In this document: piece by piece, positions 34,928 to 44,169 of the stretch
How positions within the stretch are numbered: the stretch's first letter is position 1
How the letters are laid out: each line of letters opens with the position of its first letter
NCBI RefSeq assembly: GCF_028994805.1
Contig: NZ_JAJQQP010000002.1
Location: 62,001 to 126,000 of the forward strand
DNA: 64,000 bases
Origin: Promicromonospora iranensis
GTDB lineage: Bacteria; Actinomycetota; Actinomycetes; Actinomycetales; Cellulomonadaceae
Reading direction: 5' to 3'
Translations under genes and position numbers: made by a program
Notes under the pieces: generated by a model
Databases searched by the model: none
The model's input: only the letters and a program-made list of their open reading frames with translations
Told to the model about the DNA's origin: nothing

Positions 34928-37243
34928 TCAGCCCAGCTCGCGGAGACGGACCGTGTCGAAGTGCGCCGTCGTCGAGGGGGTGGCGCCGCCGCCGGCGTAG
35001 ATGCCGACCGCCGGGTCCGTGCCGGCCGGGAGCGTCCACGTGGCGCCGAACCGCCAGCTCCGGCCGTCGCGTGAGCTGGCCGCCCGGTACTCGTGCTCGC
35101 CGGTGGCCGCGTCGGTGGTGTGGAACAGGCGCAGGTGCATGGTGTCCGCGACCGGCCCGGAGACGTGGCCGCCGAACCAGGTACGGCCGTCGGCGGTGAG
35201 CTCCTTGCCGAACTCGACCTGCCGCGTCTGCCAGATCGACACCGGCGCCAGCCGCAGGAAGTCGTCGTCGCCCGCGTGCACGAGCAGGCCCGCCTGCTGG
35301 TAGTTGCGCACGCTGTCCTCCCCCAGGGGCAGGGTGACGGTGGTCTCCAGCACGTAGTCGCCGTCCGGGGCGTCGCGCAGCAGCGCGGGCGCGTCGTTGG
35401 CCGACCCGACCAGGTCGTGGCCGGTCAGCGGCCAGGACAGCGCGCCGTCCGCGACGTCGACACCGGCCGGCTCGTGCAGCCAGCGCCAGCCCGGGTCGAG
35501 CTCGCCGTCGAACTCATCGGCGAACGTGACCTCGCCGGCCCGCGGCTCGGCCACCCGCCGGGTCACCGGCTCGTGCGCGGCCACCACCGTCAGGTTGTCG
35601 AGCTGCGTCTCGCCGCCGTCGGCCGCGAGGCTCACCGGAGCGCGACGGGGGAGCGAGCCGCGCGGCTCGAACCGCACCTCGGCGTCCACGTCGCCCAGAC
35701 CGCTCGACGACAGCCGCGCGGCGACCGCGCCGTCGCGCGCCTCGACGCTCAGGACGTGCCAGTCGCGCAGGTCCACGTTCGCGGGCACCGCGGCCCGCAG
35801 CTGCCGCCGCCCCTGCCCGACGACGAGCTCACGCGCCCCCGCGTCCAGCCGCACGGACACCGCGGCCGGACCCCGCCCGCCGAGCGTCGCCGTGAACGAG
35901 CCGTCGGCGTCCGGCAGCCGCACGTCTGCCTCGACCCGGACATCCCGCGGGGCCGGGGCCGTCCGTACGACGGCATCCCGCCGGGTCGGCACCAGGCGCG
36001 CGATCGCACCGGCGTCGCCCGAGCCGTCGGAACCCCGGGCGATCGAGCCCGCCACCCGCCGGAGCCCCGACCCGGCCGCAGGGTCGTCGCTCACGATGCC
36101 GAGCCCGCTCGCCGCCACCGGCCCCGGCTGCGGCCCCTCGCTCGGCCCCGCACCCGCGTTGACCACCGGCCACCCGTCGATCCAGTCCATCCGGTCGATC
36201 AGCGTGGGCCGCCGGTTCACGCCACCCGGCTCCTCGAGCCACGCGTCGTCCTTGTCGATCGCGTGATAGAGCATCCAGTCCTGCCCCGACACGTCGGTCA
36301 GCACGGCATGGTGCCCGACGCCGATCCACCGGTTCCCGTTCTGCGCCACCACCTGCGTGCCGCCCACGCGGGACTCGTCCAGGCCCACGCCCTCGTGATC
36401 GGTGAACGGGCCCAGCGGCGAACGCGACCGTCCCGTGTAGACGCTGTACCCCGTCACCGGGCCGGCGCAGCAGTTGGCCGATGACCCCATCAGGTAGTAC
36501 CAGCCGTCCCGCTTCACCACGAACGCGCCCTCGTACCGGTCCGCCACGGTCACCTGCGTGGGCTCACCCACCGCGCGCATCCCGGTCTCGTCCAGCTCCG
36601 TGACCCAGATGCCGCCGTTGAAGCCGCCGAAGTAGAGGTAGCGCGACCCGTCGTCGTCCGCGAACAGCGCCGGGTCGATCGTGTTGAGGTAGCCGTCGCC
36701 CGCCGCGGGACGCGGGTCCAGCACCGGCCCGCCCGAGTCCGTCCACGGCCCGGTCGGCGTCGGCGCCGTCGCCACGCCGATCGTGTAGTCCCACGGGTCG
36801 GGGTTCGCTGCCGTGTCGGTCACCGTGTAGTACATGACGTACCGGCCGTCCACGTACCGGATGTCCGGGGCCCAGAAGTACGAGGCGCTCGCGGCCCAGG
36901 ACGGCCGGTTCTCCTCGTCGAAGATCGTGCCCACGTACTCCCACGACTCCAGGTCCCGCGACCTCGCGACGTGCATGTTCCCGAAGTGACCGCCCGAGAC
37001 CAGCGGGTCGCTCGTCGCGTACAGGTACCACCAGCCGTCCTTGCCCCGGATGATCGCGGGGTCGGCGTAGGTGTCGGCGAACGGCTCGGTGATCGGGTTG
37101 GTGAACGTGGTGGCGGGCGCCCGCGCGCTGTCCGACGGCGGTGGCGCGGCCGCCGCCGGAGCGGTACCGCCGCTGTCGGGCAGGGTCGTGGCCCCCAGGG
37201 CCAGTGCGAGCGAGGCGAGCACGGCGACGAACCGTATCTCCAT
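34928..37243 (-). CDS. Secreted GH43 glycosidase with C-terminal beta-sandwich domain (arabinanase/xylosidase type)
   Basis: 771 residues from ATG 37243, preceded at good spacing by GAAGGG. Signal peptide ends near APAAAAP. The five-bladed propeller domain (about 45-360) has FADTYADPAIIRGKDGWWYL with likely general base D61, IDPALFADDDGSRYLYFGG with the pKa-tuning Asp, and YEGAFVVKRDGWYYLM with the likely acid Glu. The NCCAGPVTGYSVYTGRS segment is typical of arabinan-active members. A spacer domain leads to a C-terminal concanavalin-like region (FADEFDGELDPGWRW, NYQQAGLLVHAGDDDFLRL) as in beta-xylosidases. It likely acts on arabinan or arabinoxylan outside the cell. Confidence 0.9.
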   Translation of the reverse strand: MEIRFVAVLASLALALGATTLPDSGGTAPAAAAPPPSDSARAPATTFTNPITEPFADTYADPAIIRGKDGWWYLYATSDPLVSGGHFGNMHVARSRDLESWEYVGTIFDEENRPSWAASASYFWAPDIRYVDGRYVMYYTVTDTAANPDPWDYTIGVATAPTPTGPWTDSGGPVLDPRPAAGDGYLNTIDPALFADDDGSRYLYFGGFNGGIWVTELDETGMRAVGEPTQVTVADRYEGAFVVKRDGWYYLMGSSANCCAGPVTGYSVYTGRSRSPLGPFTDHEGVGLDESRVGGTQVVAQNGNRWIGVGHHAVLTDVSGQDWMLYHAIDKDDAWLEEPGGVNRRPTLIDRMDWIDGWPVVNAGAGPSEGPQPGPVAASGLGIVSDDPAAGSGLRRVAGSIARGSDGSGDAGAIARLVPTRRDAVVRTAPAPRDVRVEADVRLPDADGSFTATLGGRGPAAVSVRLDAGARELVVGQGRRQLRAAVPANVDLRDWHVLSVEARDGAVAARLSSSGLGDVDAEVRFEPRGSLPRRAPVSLAADGGETQLDNLTVVAAHEPVTRRVAEPRAGEVTFADEFDGELDPGWRWLHEPAGVDVADGALSWPLTGHDLVGSANDAPALLRDAPDGDYVLETTVTLPLGEDSVRNYQQAGLLVHAGDDDFLRLAPVSIWQTRQVEFGKELTADGRTWFGGHVSGPVADTMHLRLFHTTDAATGEHEYRAASSRDGRSWRFGATWTLPAGTDPAVGIYAGGGATPSTTAHFDTVRLRELG

Positions 37244-37519
37244 GGGTCTCATCCCTTCGGGAGGTCGCGCCGCGTCGTCGGTGACGCGGCCGTGGCTTCC
37301 TTGCGACGGATCTCTTGCATGCGACGGAGTGATACAACGTAGTACCACGCGTGAAGGTACCGTCGGCCGACCGGTCCCGTCCAGGGCGTTCGTGAGGCGT
37401 CCGTGAGGCGGACGTGAGGCAACGCACCGTAATCCCTGGACCATGGGCACTAGACTGGAAGGGCCCCCGCCGCTGTGGGCCGAACGACCAACCACCCCCC
37501 AACTGTGAGGACCATCTGC

Positions 37520-39118
37520 GTGATCACTGCCCATGGCGTCGAGCTGCGCGTCGGCGCGCGCGTGCTGCTGAGCGAGGCGAACTTCCGGGTCGCCTCGGGC
37601 GACCGGATCGGCCTGGTGGGTCGTAACGGTGCCGGCAAGACCACGCTGACGAAGACCCTCGCGGGGGAGACCCAGCCGACGGGCGGGCAGATCGTGCGCG
37701 GTACCGACATCGGCTACCTGCCGCAGGACCCGCGCACCGGCGACCTCGAGGTCCTCGCGATGGACCGTGTGCTGTCCGCGCGCGGCCTGGACAAGGTCAT
37801 CGCCAAGATGCGCCAGGCCGAGGGCGAGATGGCGTCCCTCGACGAGGCGACGCAGAACGCCGCGATGGAGCGCTACCCCAAGCTCGAGGTGCGCTTCCTG
37901 GCGGCCGGCGGCTACTCCGCCGAGTCCGAGGCGCAGATCATCACCGCGAACCTGGGCCTGGACGAGAAGGTCCTGGCGCAGCCGCTCGGCACGCTCTCCG
38001 GTGGCCAGCGCCGCCGGATCGAGCTGGCGCGCATCCTGTTCAGCGGCGTCGAGACGCTGCTCCTGGACGAGCCGACCAACCACCTCGACGCGGACTCCAT
38101 CGTCTGGCTGCGCGACTACCTGCGGGCGTACAGCGGCGGGTTCATCGTGATCAGCCACAACACCGACCTGCTGCGCGCCACCGTGAACAAGGTGTTCCAC
38201 CTGGACGCGAACCGGGGCGAGCTCGACCAGTACAACCTCGGCTGGGACGCCTACCTCGAGCAGCGCGAGACGGACGAGCGGCGTCGTCGGCGCGAGCGGG
38301 CGAACGCCGAGAAGAAGGCGGGCACGCTGCTCGCCCAGGCCGAGAAGATGCGCGCCAAGGCGACCAAGGCGACCGCCGCGCAGAACATGATCAAGCGCGC
38401 CGAGAAGATGATGTCCGGCCTGGAGGCCGAGCGCGTCTCCGACCGCGTGGCGAACCTGCGCTTCCCGACGCCGGCGCCCTGCGGGCGCACGCCGCTCACC
38501 GCCAACGGCCTGTCGAAGGCGTACGGGTCCCAGGAGGTGTTCGCCGGGGTGGACCTGGCGATCGACCGCGGGTCCCGCGTCGTCATCCTCGGGTTCAACG
38601 GTGCGGGCAAGACGACGCTGCTGCGGATCCTCGCGGGCGTCGAGGCGGCCGACACCGGCGAGGTCGTACCCGGACACGGGCTCAAGCTCGGCTACTACGC
38701 CCAGGAGCACGACACGCTCGACATGAACGTGACGGTCGTGGAGAACCTGCGGCACGCCGCGCCCGACCTCACGGACACGCAGGTGCGGTCCGTGCTGGGC
38801 TCGTTCCTGTTCAGCGGCGACGACGCCTACAAGCCGACCAACGTGCTGTCCGGCGGCGAGAAGACGCGGCTCGCGCTGGCGACGATCGTCGTGTCCGGCG
38901 CGAACGTGCTGCTGCTCGACGAGCCCACCAACAACCTCGACCCCGCGTCGCGCGCCGAGATCCTCGGCGCGCTCAAGACGTACGAGGGCGCGGTCGTGAT
39001 GGTGACGCACGACGACGGCGCCGTGGAGGCCCTGGAGCCCGAGCGCGTGCTGCTGCTGCCCGACGGCGACGAGGACCTCTGGAGCGACGAGTACGCGGAG
39101 CTGGTCACGCTGGCCTGA
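37520..39118 (+). CDS. ABC-F family ATPase (translation factor type)
   Basis: 532 residues from GTG 37520 with a GAGG site. Two ATP-binding cassettes and no membrane segment. Site 1: LVGRNGAGKTTL, TLSGGQRRRIELAR, LLLDEPTNHLD. Site 2: ILGFNGAGKTTLL, VLSGGEKTRLALA, LLLDEPTNNLD. A basic coiled linker (about 245-310; RRRRERANAEKKAGTLLAQAEKM) joins them, as in ABC-F proteins that bind the ribosomal E site. A housekeeping translation role is likely; antibiotic protection is possible but not indicated. Confidence 0.92.
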   Translation: MITAHGVELRVGARVLLSEANFRVASGDRIGLVGRNGAGKTTLTKTLAGETQPTGGQIVRGTDIGYLPQDPRTGDLEVLAMDRVLSARGLDKVIAKMRQAEGEMASLDEATQNAAMERYPKLEVRFLAAGGYSAESEAQIITANLGLDEKVLAQPLGTLSGGQRRRIELARILFSGVETLLLDEPTNHLDADSIVWLRDYLRAYSGGFIVISHNTDLLRATVNKVFHLDANRGELDQYNLGWDAYLEQRETDERRRRRERANAEKKAGTLLAQAEKMRAKATKATAAQNMIKRAEKMMSGLEAERVSDRVANLRFPTPAPCGRTPLTANGLSKAYGSQEVFAGVDLAIDRGSRVVILGFNGAGKTTLLRILAGVEAADTGEVVPGHGLKLGYYAQEHDTLDMNVTVVENLRHAAPDLTDTQVRSVLGSFLFSGDDAYKPTNVLSGGEKTRLALATIVVSGANVLLLDEPTNNLDPASRAEILGALKTYEGAVVMVTHDDGAVEALEPERVLLLPDGDEDLWSDEYAELVTLA

Positions 39119-39234
39119 CGTCGTGGCCCACCGCCCCCTGTGGTGCGGGCGTGATCATTGCGCCCAGGACGGGCACGTCGTCGCATCGGTCACGCCCACA
39201 ACGAGAGCCTTCGCCAGAGCCTTCGAGCAGGGCC

Positions 39235-40206
39235 TTAGCGGAGCTGGGCCTCGATCAGCGCGTCTTCCTCGTCCTCGGCGGTCTGCCGGCGGTCGCCGGC
39301 CTGCCGACGCGCCCGCACTCCGTCGGCGTCGGCCTGGTCGTCGGAGGCGAGGAGCAGGTCGCCCGCCGACACGGTCTCGCCGTGCAGCGCCCCGCGCTCC
39401 CGGCGCCACAGCATGATGTAGCCCGCGATCGCGCCGACCGCGAAGATGCACCACTGGAACGCGTACGACAGGTGCGACCCCGGGTCGGTGTCCGGCTTGG
39501 GCAGAGGGCTGAGCGCGGTCTCGGGTGCCGGGTCCTCGGCCCGCAGCGCGCCGTACGCGCCGACGGTGCGGCCCTCGGCCCACTCGCCGCCGTCCGGCCC
39601 CGCAGCGAGCACCTGCTCGGTCGAGATCGCCTGCACCTGACCGGGGAGCGCGCCGCGGTCCGACGGCGGCTCGTCCGCCCGCAGGGACGCCACGACCCGC
39701 ACGTCGCCCAGCGGCGGCGCGGGTACCGCGTCCGGTCCGGCCGCGTCGCGGCCGAGCGGGACGGTGCCACGGTTGATGACGATCACGATGTCCTGCCCGC
39801 CGACCCGGGTCTCGAACGGCACCAGCACGTGATAGCCGTTGCGCCCGGCGACCGGCCGGTTGCGCAGCAGCACCGTCGCGTCCGCGACGTACTCGCCCTC
39901 GAGCTCGACAGGCTGCCAGACCTGGTCGTCCGGCACGGTGGCGCCCGGCCCGGCCAGGATCTCGCCCACCGGTACGACCGGCGCCGACCAGTTGGCGTTG
40001 ACGAGGTCGATCTCGGCGTTGCGGGACTCGGCCCGCTCCCACTGCCAGCGGCCCGCCACCAGGCACAGGGCCGCGAGGACCACGGCCGCGACCGCCAGGA
40101 TCACCCACTGACGGGTCGTGCGCGGGCCGCGGGACTCGTCGGCCCCGGGGCTCGCCGCGCCGTCGCTCATGACGCCGGGCCGGCCGGCCGTGGCGCCGTC
40201 GCTCAC
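39235..40206 (-). CDS. SURF1-family cytochrome oxidase biogenesis protein
   Basis: 323 residues from GTG 40206, which overlaps the preceding stop (GTGA); an ATG at 40170 is an alternative. SURF1 layout: N-terminal membrane helix followed by GRWQWERAESRNAEI, then a large extracytoplasmic domain with VELEGEYVADATVLLRNRP and NRGTVPLGRD, and a C-terminal membrane helix (SYAFQWCIFAVGAIAGYIML). It assists assembly of haem a3-type cytochrome oxidase. A charged cytoplasmic tail of about 55 residues is longer than usual. Confidence 0.88.
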   Translation of the reverse strand: MSDGATAGRPGVMSDGAASPGADESRGPRTTRQWVILAVAAVVLAALCLVAGRWQWERAESRNAEIDLVNANWSAPVVPVGEILAGPGATVPDDQVWQPVELEGEYVADATVLLRNRPVAGRNGYHVLVPFETRVGGQDIVIVINRGTVPLGRDAAGPDAVPAPPLGDVRVVASLRADEPPSDRGALPGQVQAISTEQVLAAGPDGGEWAEGRTVGAYGALRAEDPAPETALSPLPKPDTDPGSHLSYAFQWCIFAVGAIAGYIMLWRRERGALHGETVSAGDLLLASDDQADADGVRARRQAGDRRQTAEDEEDALIEAQLR

Positions 40207-40454
40207 GGCACCCGGTCCAGCTCGGCCACCGCCACCGTCTGCTTCCAGAACGAGCGCGACGCGAGGAACTGCTCGAGGTGCTCACGGTGCTGGTCGCACG
40301 CGAGCCAGACCTTGCGCCGCTCGGGCGTGTGCAGCTTCGGGTTGTTCCACAGCAGACCCCACGCCGCCTGCTCGCGGCAGCCCTTGGCGCTGCAGATCAG
40401 CTCGCCGTCGGGCACGGGGTCGGGTGCGGGGCCGGAGAGGCCGAGGAGGTCCAT
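40203..40454 (-). CDS. Small conserved actinobacterial protein, possible zinc-binding
   Basis: 83 residues from ATG 40454. It reads MDLLGLSGPAPDPVPDGE, then CSAKGCREQAAWGLLWNNP and WLACDQHREHLEQFL. Two Cys-x-x-x-Cys/Cys-x-x-His pairs suggest one zinc site. Similar small proteins lie beside SURF1 in other actinobacteria; some are loosely labelled acetone carboxylase, which this length rules out. It overlaps SURF1 and follows the DUF3099 gene by 11 bases. Confidence 0.75.
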   Translation of the reverse strand: MDLLGLSGPAPDPVPDGELICSAKGCREQAAWGLLWNNPKLHTPERRKVWLACDQHREHLEQFLASRSFWKQTVAVAELDRVP

Positions 40455-40465
40455 CGAAAGTTCCC

Positions 40466-40819
40466 TCAGTCGTCCACGTGGTCGATGACGCGCCCGGCGC
40501 CCGGTGCCGCAGGGCCCGGGCGCTCGGGGGAGGCATCGACATCGGGCAGCTCGGTGAGCGCGGGTACCGCCGCGGGCGTCACGGGCGAGGTGTCGTGCGT
40601 GACCTGGTCCCGCCCGGAGTTCGCGATGAGCACGGCCGAGTACGGCAGCACCACGGCGGCGGCGACGAGCGCCCAGCGGACCCAGCCGTCCACCAGCACA
40701 GCGCCGATGATGCACACCACGCGGATGGCCATCTGGATCAGGTAGCTGCGTGTGCGGCGCGCCTGGTCCACTGCCAGCGGCACGTGGGCCGAGGTGATGG
40801 ACGGAACCGGCTCGCTCAT
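40466..40819 (-). CDS. DUF3099 membrane protein
   Basis: 117 residues from ATG 40819. The N-terminal part HVPLAVDQARRTRSYLIQMAIRVVCIIGAVLV leads into two closely spaced membrane helices (about 27-66), then a Pro/Ala-rich cytoplasmic tail. This fits DUF3099 proteins of actinobacteria, whose function is unknown. It is the first gene of the three-gene run ending in SURF1. Confidence 0.82.
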   Translation of the reverse strand: MSEPVPSITSAHVPLAVDQARRTRSYLIQMAIRVVCIIGAVLVDGWVRWALVAAAVVLPYSAVLIANSGRDQVTHDTSPVTPAAVPALTELPDVDASPERPGPAAPGAGRVIDHVDD

Positions 40820-41067
40820 CTCATCAGTCTACGTCCGCCACGTGCTCGCCGGGACGTGTTCCGGCGTCCGCACGGGCGGTATACCTCACAGGTTGTTGTA
40901 GGAAACCGACAAGGACCGCTGGATCCCTGTGGCCCGCCGCGCGCGGCGCCCGCTCGACGCGCGGGGTAGCGTCGCAGCGGACCCGGATCGAGCCCGGTAC
41001 CGGCCGCTGCCCCCAGCCTCGCGCGGCCTCCATGCGAACAGCACCATCACAGCATCGAGGAGTTCAG

Positions 41068-41814
41068 GTGACCACCATGCCCGCCACTGAGAGCATCGCC
41101 GCAGGCCCGACCGGCAGGGTAGTCGTCGTGACAGGCGCCGCCCGCGGCATCGGCCGCGCGATCGCCGAGCGTTTCGTGGCAGACGGCGACCGCGTCGCCA
41201 CGATCTACCGCGGGGGCGACCTGCCCAAGGGCGTCGAGGCCTATGTGGCGGACATCACTGACACCGCCGCCGTCGACGCCGCGTTCACCGCGATCGAGAA
41301 GGACATGGGCCCCGTCGAGGTGCTCGTCGCCAGCGCCGGCGTGACCAAGGACCAGCTCCTCATGCGCATGAGCGACGAGGAGTTCGAGTCGGTCGTCGAC
41401 GTGAACCTCACCGGGACGTTCCGGTGCGTGCGTCGGGCGTCCAAGGGCATGATCCGGGCGCGGAAGGGCCGCATCGTGCTGATCGGCTCGATCGTGGGCC
41501 TGTTCGGCGGTGCCGGCCAGGTCAACTACGCCTCGTCGAAGGCCGCCCTGGTGGGCATGGCCCGCTCGATCAGCCGTGAGCTCGGCTCGCGCGGCATCAC
41601 CGCGAACGTCGTCGCGCCCGGTTACGTCGAGACCGACATGACGTCCGCGCTGTCCGACGACGTGCGCAAGTTCTACCTCAAGAACATCCCGGCCGGCCGC
41701 TTCGCCTCGCCGGACGAGGTCGCGTCGGTGGTGTCGTTCGTCGCGTCCGACGCCGCGGGCTACGTCACGGGTGCGGTCATCCCCGTCGACGGTGGTCTCG
41801 GGATGGGGCACTGA
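41068..41814 (+). CDS. fabG: 3-oxoacyl-ACP reductase
   Basis: 248 residues from GTG 41068, five bases after a GAGGAG site. SDR motifs: VVTGAARGIGRAIAE (NADPH binding), LVASAGVTKD, the catalytic Ser in LIGSIVGLFG, YASSK (Tyr and Lys) and NVVAPGYVETDM. It reduces beta-ketoacyl-ACP in type II fatty-acid synthesis. It precedes fabI as mabA precedes inhA in mycobacteria, here with a 160-base gap. Confidence 0.92.
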   Translation: MTTMPATESIAAGPTGRVVVVTGAARGIGRAIAERFVADGDRVATIYRGGDLPKGVEAYVADITDTAAVDAAFTAIEKDMGPVEVLVASAGVTKDQLLMRMSDEEFESVVDVNLTGTFRCVRRASKGMIRARKGRIVLIGSIVGLFGGAGQVNYASSKAALVGMARSISRELGSRGITANVVAPGYVETDMTSALSDDVRKFYLKNIPAGRFASPDEVASVVSFVASDAAGYVTGAVIPVDGGLGMGH

Positions 41815-41974
41815 GCCGTACTCTGGCGCCGCTACCTGCGGTTTTGCCCGAATATATCCAACATTCTGGACATGAAGCACGGCGCGGAGTTTCGTTCCAC
41901 GCCGCGGTTCGCATTACGCTCGCACCCAGCGCAGGGGTTGCTTCGGCACGCCTGCGCCCGATCGGAAGGACAAC

Positions 41975-42745
41975 ATGGGTCTCCTCGAAGGTAAGAAGCT
42001 GCTCGTCACGGGCGTGCTGACGGACTCGTCGATCGCATTCCACGCCGCCCGGCTCGCTCAGGACGAGGGCGCCGAGGTGGTTCTCTCGTCCTTCGGGCGG
42101 CAGATGAAGCTCACGCAGGCCTTCGCGAAGCGGCTGCCGGTCGAGGCGCCGGTGGTCGAGCTGGACGCGACCAGCCAGGAGAACCTCGACGGTCTGGCCG
42201 ACGCGATCCGCGCGGAGGGCTTCGACCGGCTCGACGGTGTGGTGCACTCGATCGGGTTCGCCCCGCAGTCCGTCATGGGCGGCAACTTCCTCACGGGCAC
42301 CTGGGAGGACGTCGCCACCGCGCTGCACGTCTCCACGTTCTCGTACAAGTCGATCGCCGTGGCGGCCCAGCCCCTGATGACCGACGGCGGTGCCGTCGTC
42401 GGGCTGACGTTCGACGCGCAGTTCGCCTGGCCCGTGTACGACTGGATGGGCGTGGCCAAGGCCGGCCTGGAGTCCGCGAACCGCTACCTGGCGCGCGACC
42501 TGGGCCCTGAAGGAATCCGCTGCAACCTCGTCTCGGCAGGACCGATCCGGACCACCGCCGCCAAGTCCATCCCGGGCTTCGCGACGATGGAGGACGCCTG
42601 GCCGACCCGAGCTCCGCTCGGCTGGGACCAGACCACCGCGGAGCCGGCGGCACGTGCCGTGTGCGCGCTCCTGTCGGACTGGTTCCCGGCGACGACCGGC
42701 GAGATCGTGCACGTCGACGGCGGCGTGCACGCCATGGGTCAATAG
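41975..42745 (+). CDS. fabI: Enoyl-ACP reductase (InhA-like)
   Basis: 256 residues from ATG 41975 after GGAAGGA. NADH site TGVLTDSSIAFHAA and VVHSIGFAPQSVMGG; catalytic Y-x6-K as YDWMGVAK; substrate loop GPIRTTAAKSIPGF. It completes each elongation cycle by reducing trans-2-enoyl-ACP. The 160 bases between fabG and this gene hold no ORF and could carry its own promoter. The sixA gene starts 18 bases after its stop. Confidence 0.94.
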   Translation: MGLLEGKKLLVTGVLTDSSIAFHAARLAQDEGAEVVLSSFGRQMKLTQAFAKRLPVEAPVVELDATSQENLDGLADAIRAEGFDRLDGVVHSIGFAPQSVMGGNFLTGTWEDVATALHVSTFSYKSIAVAAQPLMTDGGAVVGLTFDAQFAWPVYDWMGVAKAGLESANRYLARDLGPEGIRCNLVSAGPIRTTAAKSIPGFATMEDAWPTRAPLGWDQTTAEPAARAVCALLSDWFPATTGEIVHVDGGVHAMGQ

Positions 42746-42762
42746 ATGGGCAGGAGGCACTG

Positions 42763-43302
42763 ATGGGCAGAGCGTCGGGCACGGAGCCCACCACGTCGCC
42801 GGTACGGCGACTGGTGCTGCTCCGGCACGCGAAGGCGGAGCCGCCGTCGGAACTTCCCGACGAGCAGCGTCCGCTCGCGTTGCGTGGCCGGGACCAGGCG
42901 GTGAAGGTCGGTGCGGCACTGGTCGCGTCCGGCCTCGTGCCCGACGCCGTCCTCGTCTCCGGGGCGGTGCGCACCCGGCAGACGTGGGACCTCGCGCGCA
43001 AGCATCTGGGAGAGCCGCCGGTGGCGTTCACCGACGATCTGCTGGGGGCGATGCCACGGGGTGTCCTCGCGCTGGTGCGCGAGCTGGACCCCGCCACCCG
43101 GACCGTGCTGGTGATCGGTCATGAGCCCGCCATGGCGGGTACCGCCGAGCTGCTGGCCGGCCCGGGGTCGGAGGACGGCGCGCTCGCCCAGGTGCGCGTC
43201 GGCGTACCGACGGCGACGTACTCGGTGCTGGAGGCTGACGCGCCCTGGTCGGACTGGGACCGCAAGCTGGCCCGCCTCACGGAGGTAACCCGCCCCGCCT
43301 GA
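42763..43302 (+). CDS. sixA: Phosphohistidine phosphatase SixA-type
   Basis: 179 residues from ATG 42763 with AGGAGG. Histidine-phosphatase superfamily motifs: LVLLRHAKAE (catalytic Arg-His), VLVSGAVRTRQTWD and the second His in VLVIGHEPAMAG. It should dephosphorylate phosphohistidine or a small phosphoester in the cytoplasm. Probably cotranscribed with fabI; its end faces serB across a palindromic repeat. Confidence 0.85.
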   Translation: MGRASGTEPTTSPVRRLVLLRHAKAEPPSELPDEQRPLALRGRDQAVKVGAALVASGLVPDAVLVSGAVRTRQTWDLARKHLGEPPVAFTDDLLGAMPRGVLALVRELDPATRTVLVIGHEPAMAGTAELLAGPGSEDGALAQVRVGVPTATYSVLEADAPWSDWDRKLARLTEVTRPA

Positions 43303-43325
43303 CCCGAACCTCGTCGAGCATGCCC

Positions 43326-43388
43326 CGTTGAGTGCGGGCTATTCGTGGCCGGAGACGTCTCTGGACCGCAGATAGCCCGCACTCAACG
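43326..43388. repeat. Palindromic repeat, copy B
   Basis: A 63-base hairpin between the convergent sixA and serB stops. The outer arms, GTTGAGTGCGGGCTAT and its complement, match perfectly; the centre is GAGACGTCTC. It begins 2 bases from the serB stop and 23 from the sixA stop, so it may terminate both. Same family as 34854 and 55691. Confidence 0.92.
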
Positions 43389-43390
43389 TG

Positions 43391-44011
43391 TCAGAGGAGG
43401 TCCAGGACTCCGTCCAGGCGGCCCTCGATCGAGTGGGGGGCCTGTTCCCGGACGACCGGCTTGGCGTTGAAGGCCACGCCTACGCCGGCGATCTCGATCA
43501 TGCCGAGGTCGTTCGCGCCGTCGCCCACGGCGACGGTGTGCTCCAGCGGGATGTCCAGGGCGGCGGCCCACTCACGCAGCGTCGTGGCCTTGGCAGCGCG
43601 GTCGATGACGGGGCCGACGGTGCGGCCGGTCAGCACGCCGTCCGCGACCTCGAGGCGGTTGGCGCGGAGCAGCTCGATCCCGAGCTCCTGGGCGATCGGC
43701 TCGACGATCTCGGCGAAGCCTCCCGAGACCAGCCCGAACGCCCAGCCGCGGGCCTGGCACGCGGCGACCAGCTCGCGGGCGCCCGGCGTCAGCTCGACGG
43801 CGGCACGGACCTTGTCGAGCGCGGCGACGGGGACACCGGCCAGCGTCGCCACGCGTTCGCGCAGGGACGCGGCGAAGTCGAGCTCGCCCCGCATCGCCCG
43901 CTCGGTCACCGCCGCGACCTCGTCCCGGGTGCCGGCATGTTCGGCGATGAGCTCGATGACCTCCTGGCGGAAGAAGGTCGAGTCCACGTCGGTCACGATG
44001 AGTCGCTTCAC
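43391..44011 (-). CDS. serB: Phosphoserine phosphatase SerB-type (HAD)
   Basis: 206 residues from GTG 44011. HAD motif I VTDVDSTFF, then VIELIAEHAGT, GELDFAASLRERVATLAG, GLVSGGFAEIVEPIA (motif II), Lys in RAAKATTLREW and motif III VAVGDGANDLGMIEIAG. It makes serine from phosphoserine. It lacks the N-terminal ACT-like domains of longer actinobacterial SerB2 proteins, so it is the short catalytic form. The intergenic palindrome at 44101 separates it from glgC. Confidence 0.88.
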   Translation of the reverse strand: MKRLIVTDVDSTFFRQEVIELIAEHAGTRDEVAAVTERAMRGELDFAASLRERVATLAGVPVAALDKVRAAVELTPGARELVAACQARGWAFGLVSGGFAEIVEPIAQELGIELLRANRLEVADGVLTGRTVGPVIDRAAKATTLREWAAALDIPLEHTVAVGDGANDLGMIEIAGVGVAFNAKPVVREQAPHSIEGRLDGVLDLL

Positions 44012-44100
44012 GGGGACCAGTGTGCCGGAGCGGCGCGCTGTTCGACCGTGCTGTCCACGTGCTGCGCACGGCCGGCACCGCGCTCGTCGAGATGGCCGGA

Positions 44101-44148
44101 CGGAGGGGTGGTCGCACTCTGAGCGCTCAGAGTGCGACCACCCCTCCG
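44101..44148. terminator. 48-bp perfect palindrome between glgC and serB
   Basis: Two 24-base arms meet with no spacer; the centre is TGAGCGCTCA. It lies between the glgC stop (44170) and the serB start, on the path of glgC transcription. No T-run follows. Sequence is unrelated to the 34854/43326/55691 repeats. A terminator role is inferred from position. Confidence 0.7.
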
Positions 44149-44169
44149 TTCGACGCCCCGGGCGGGACG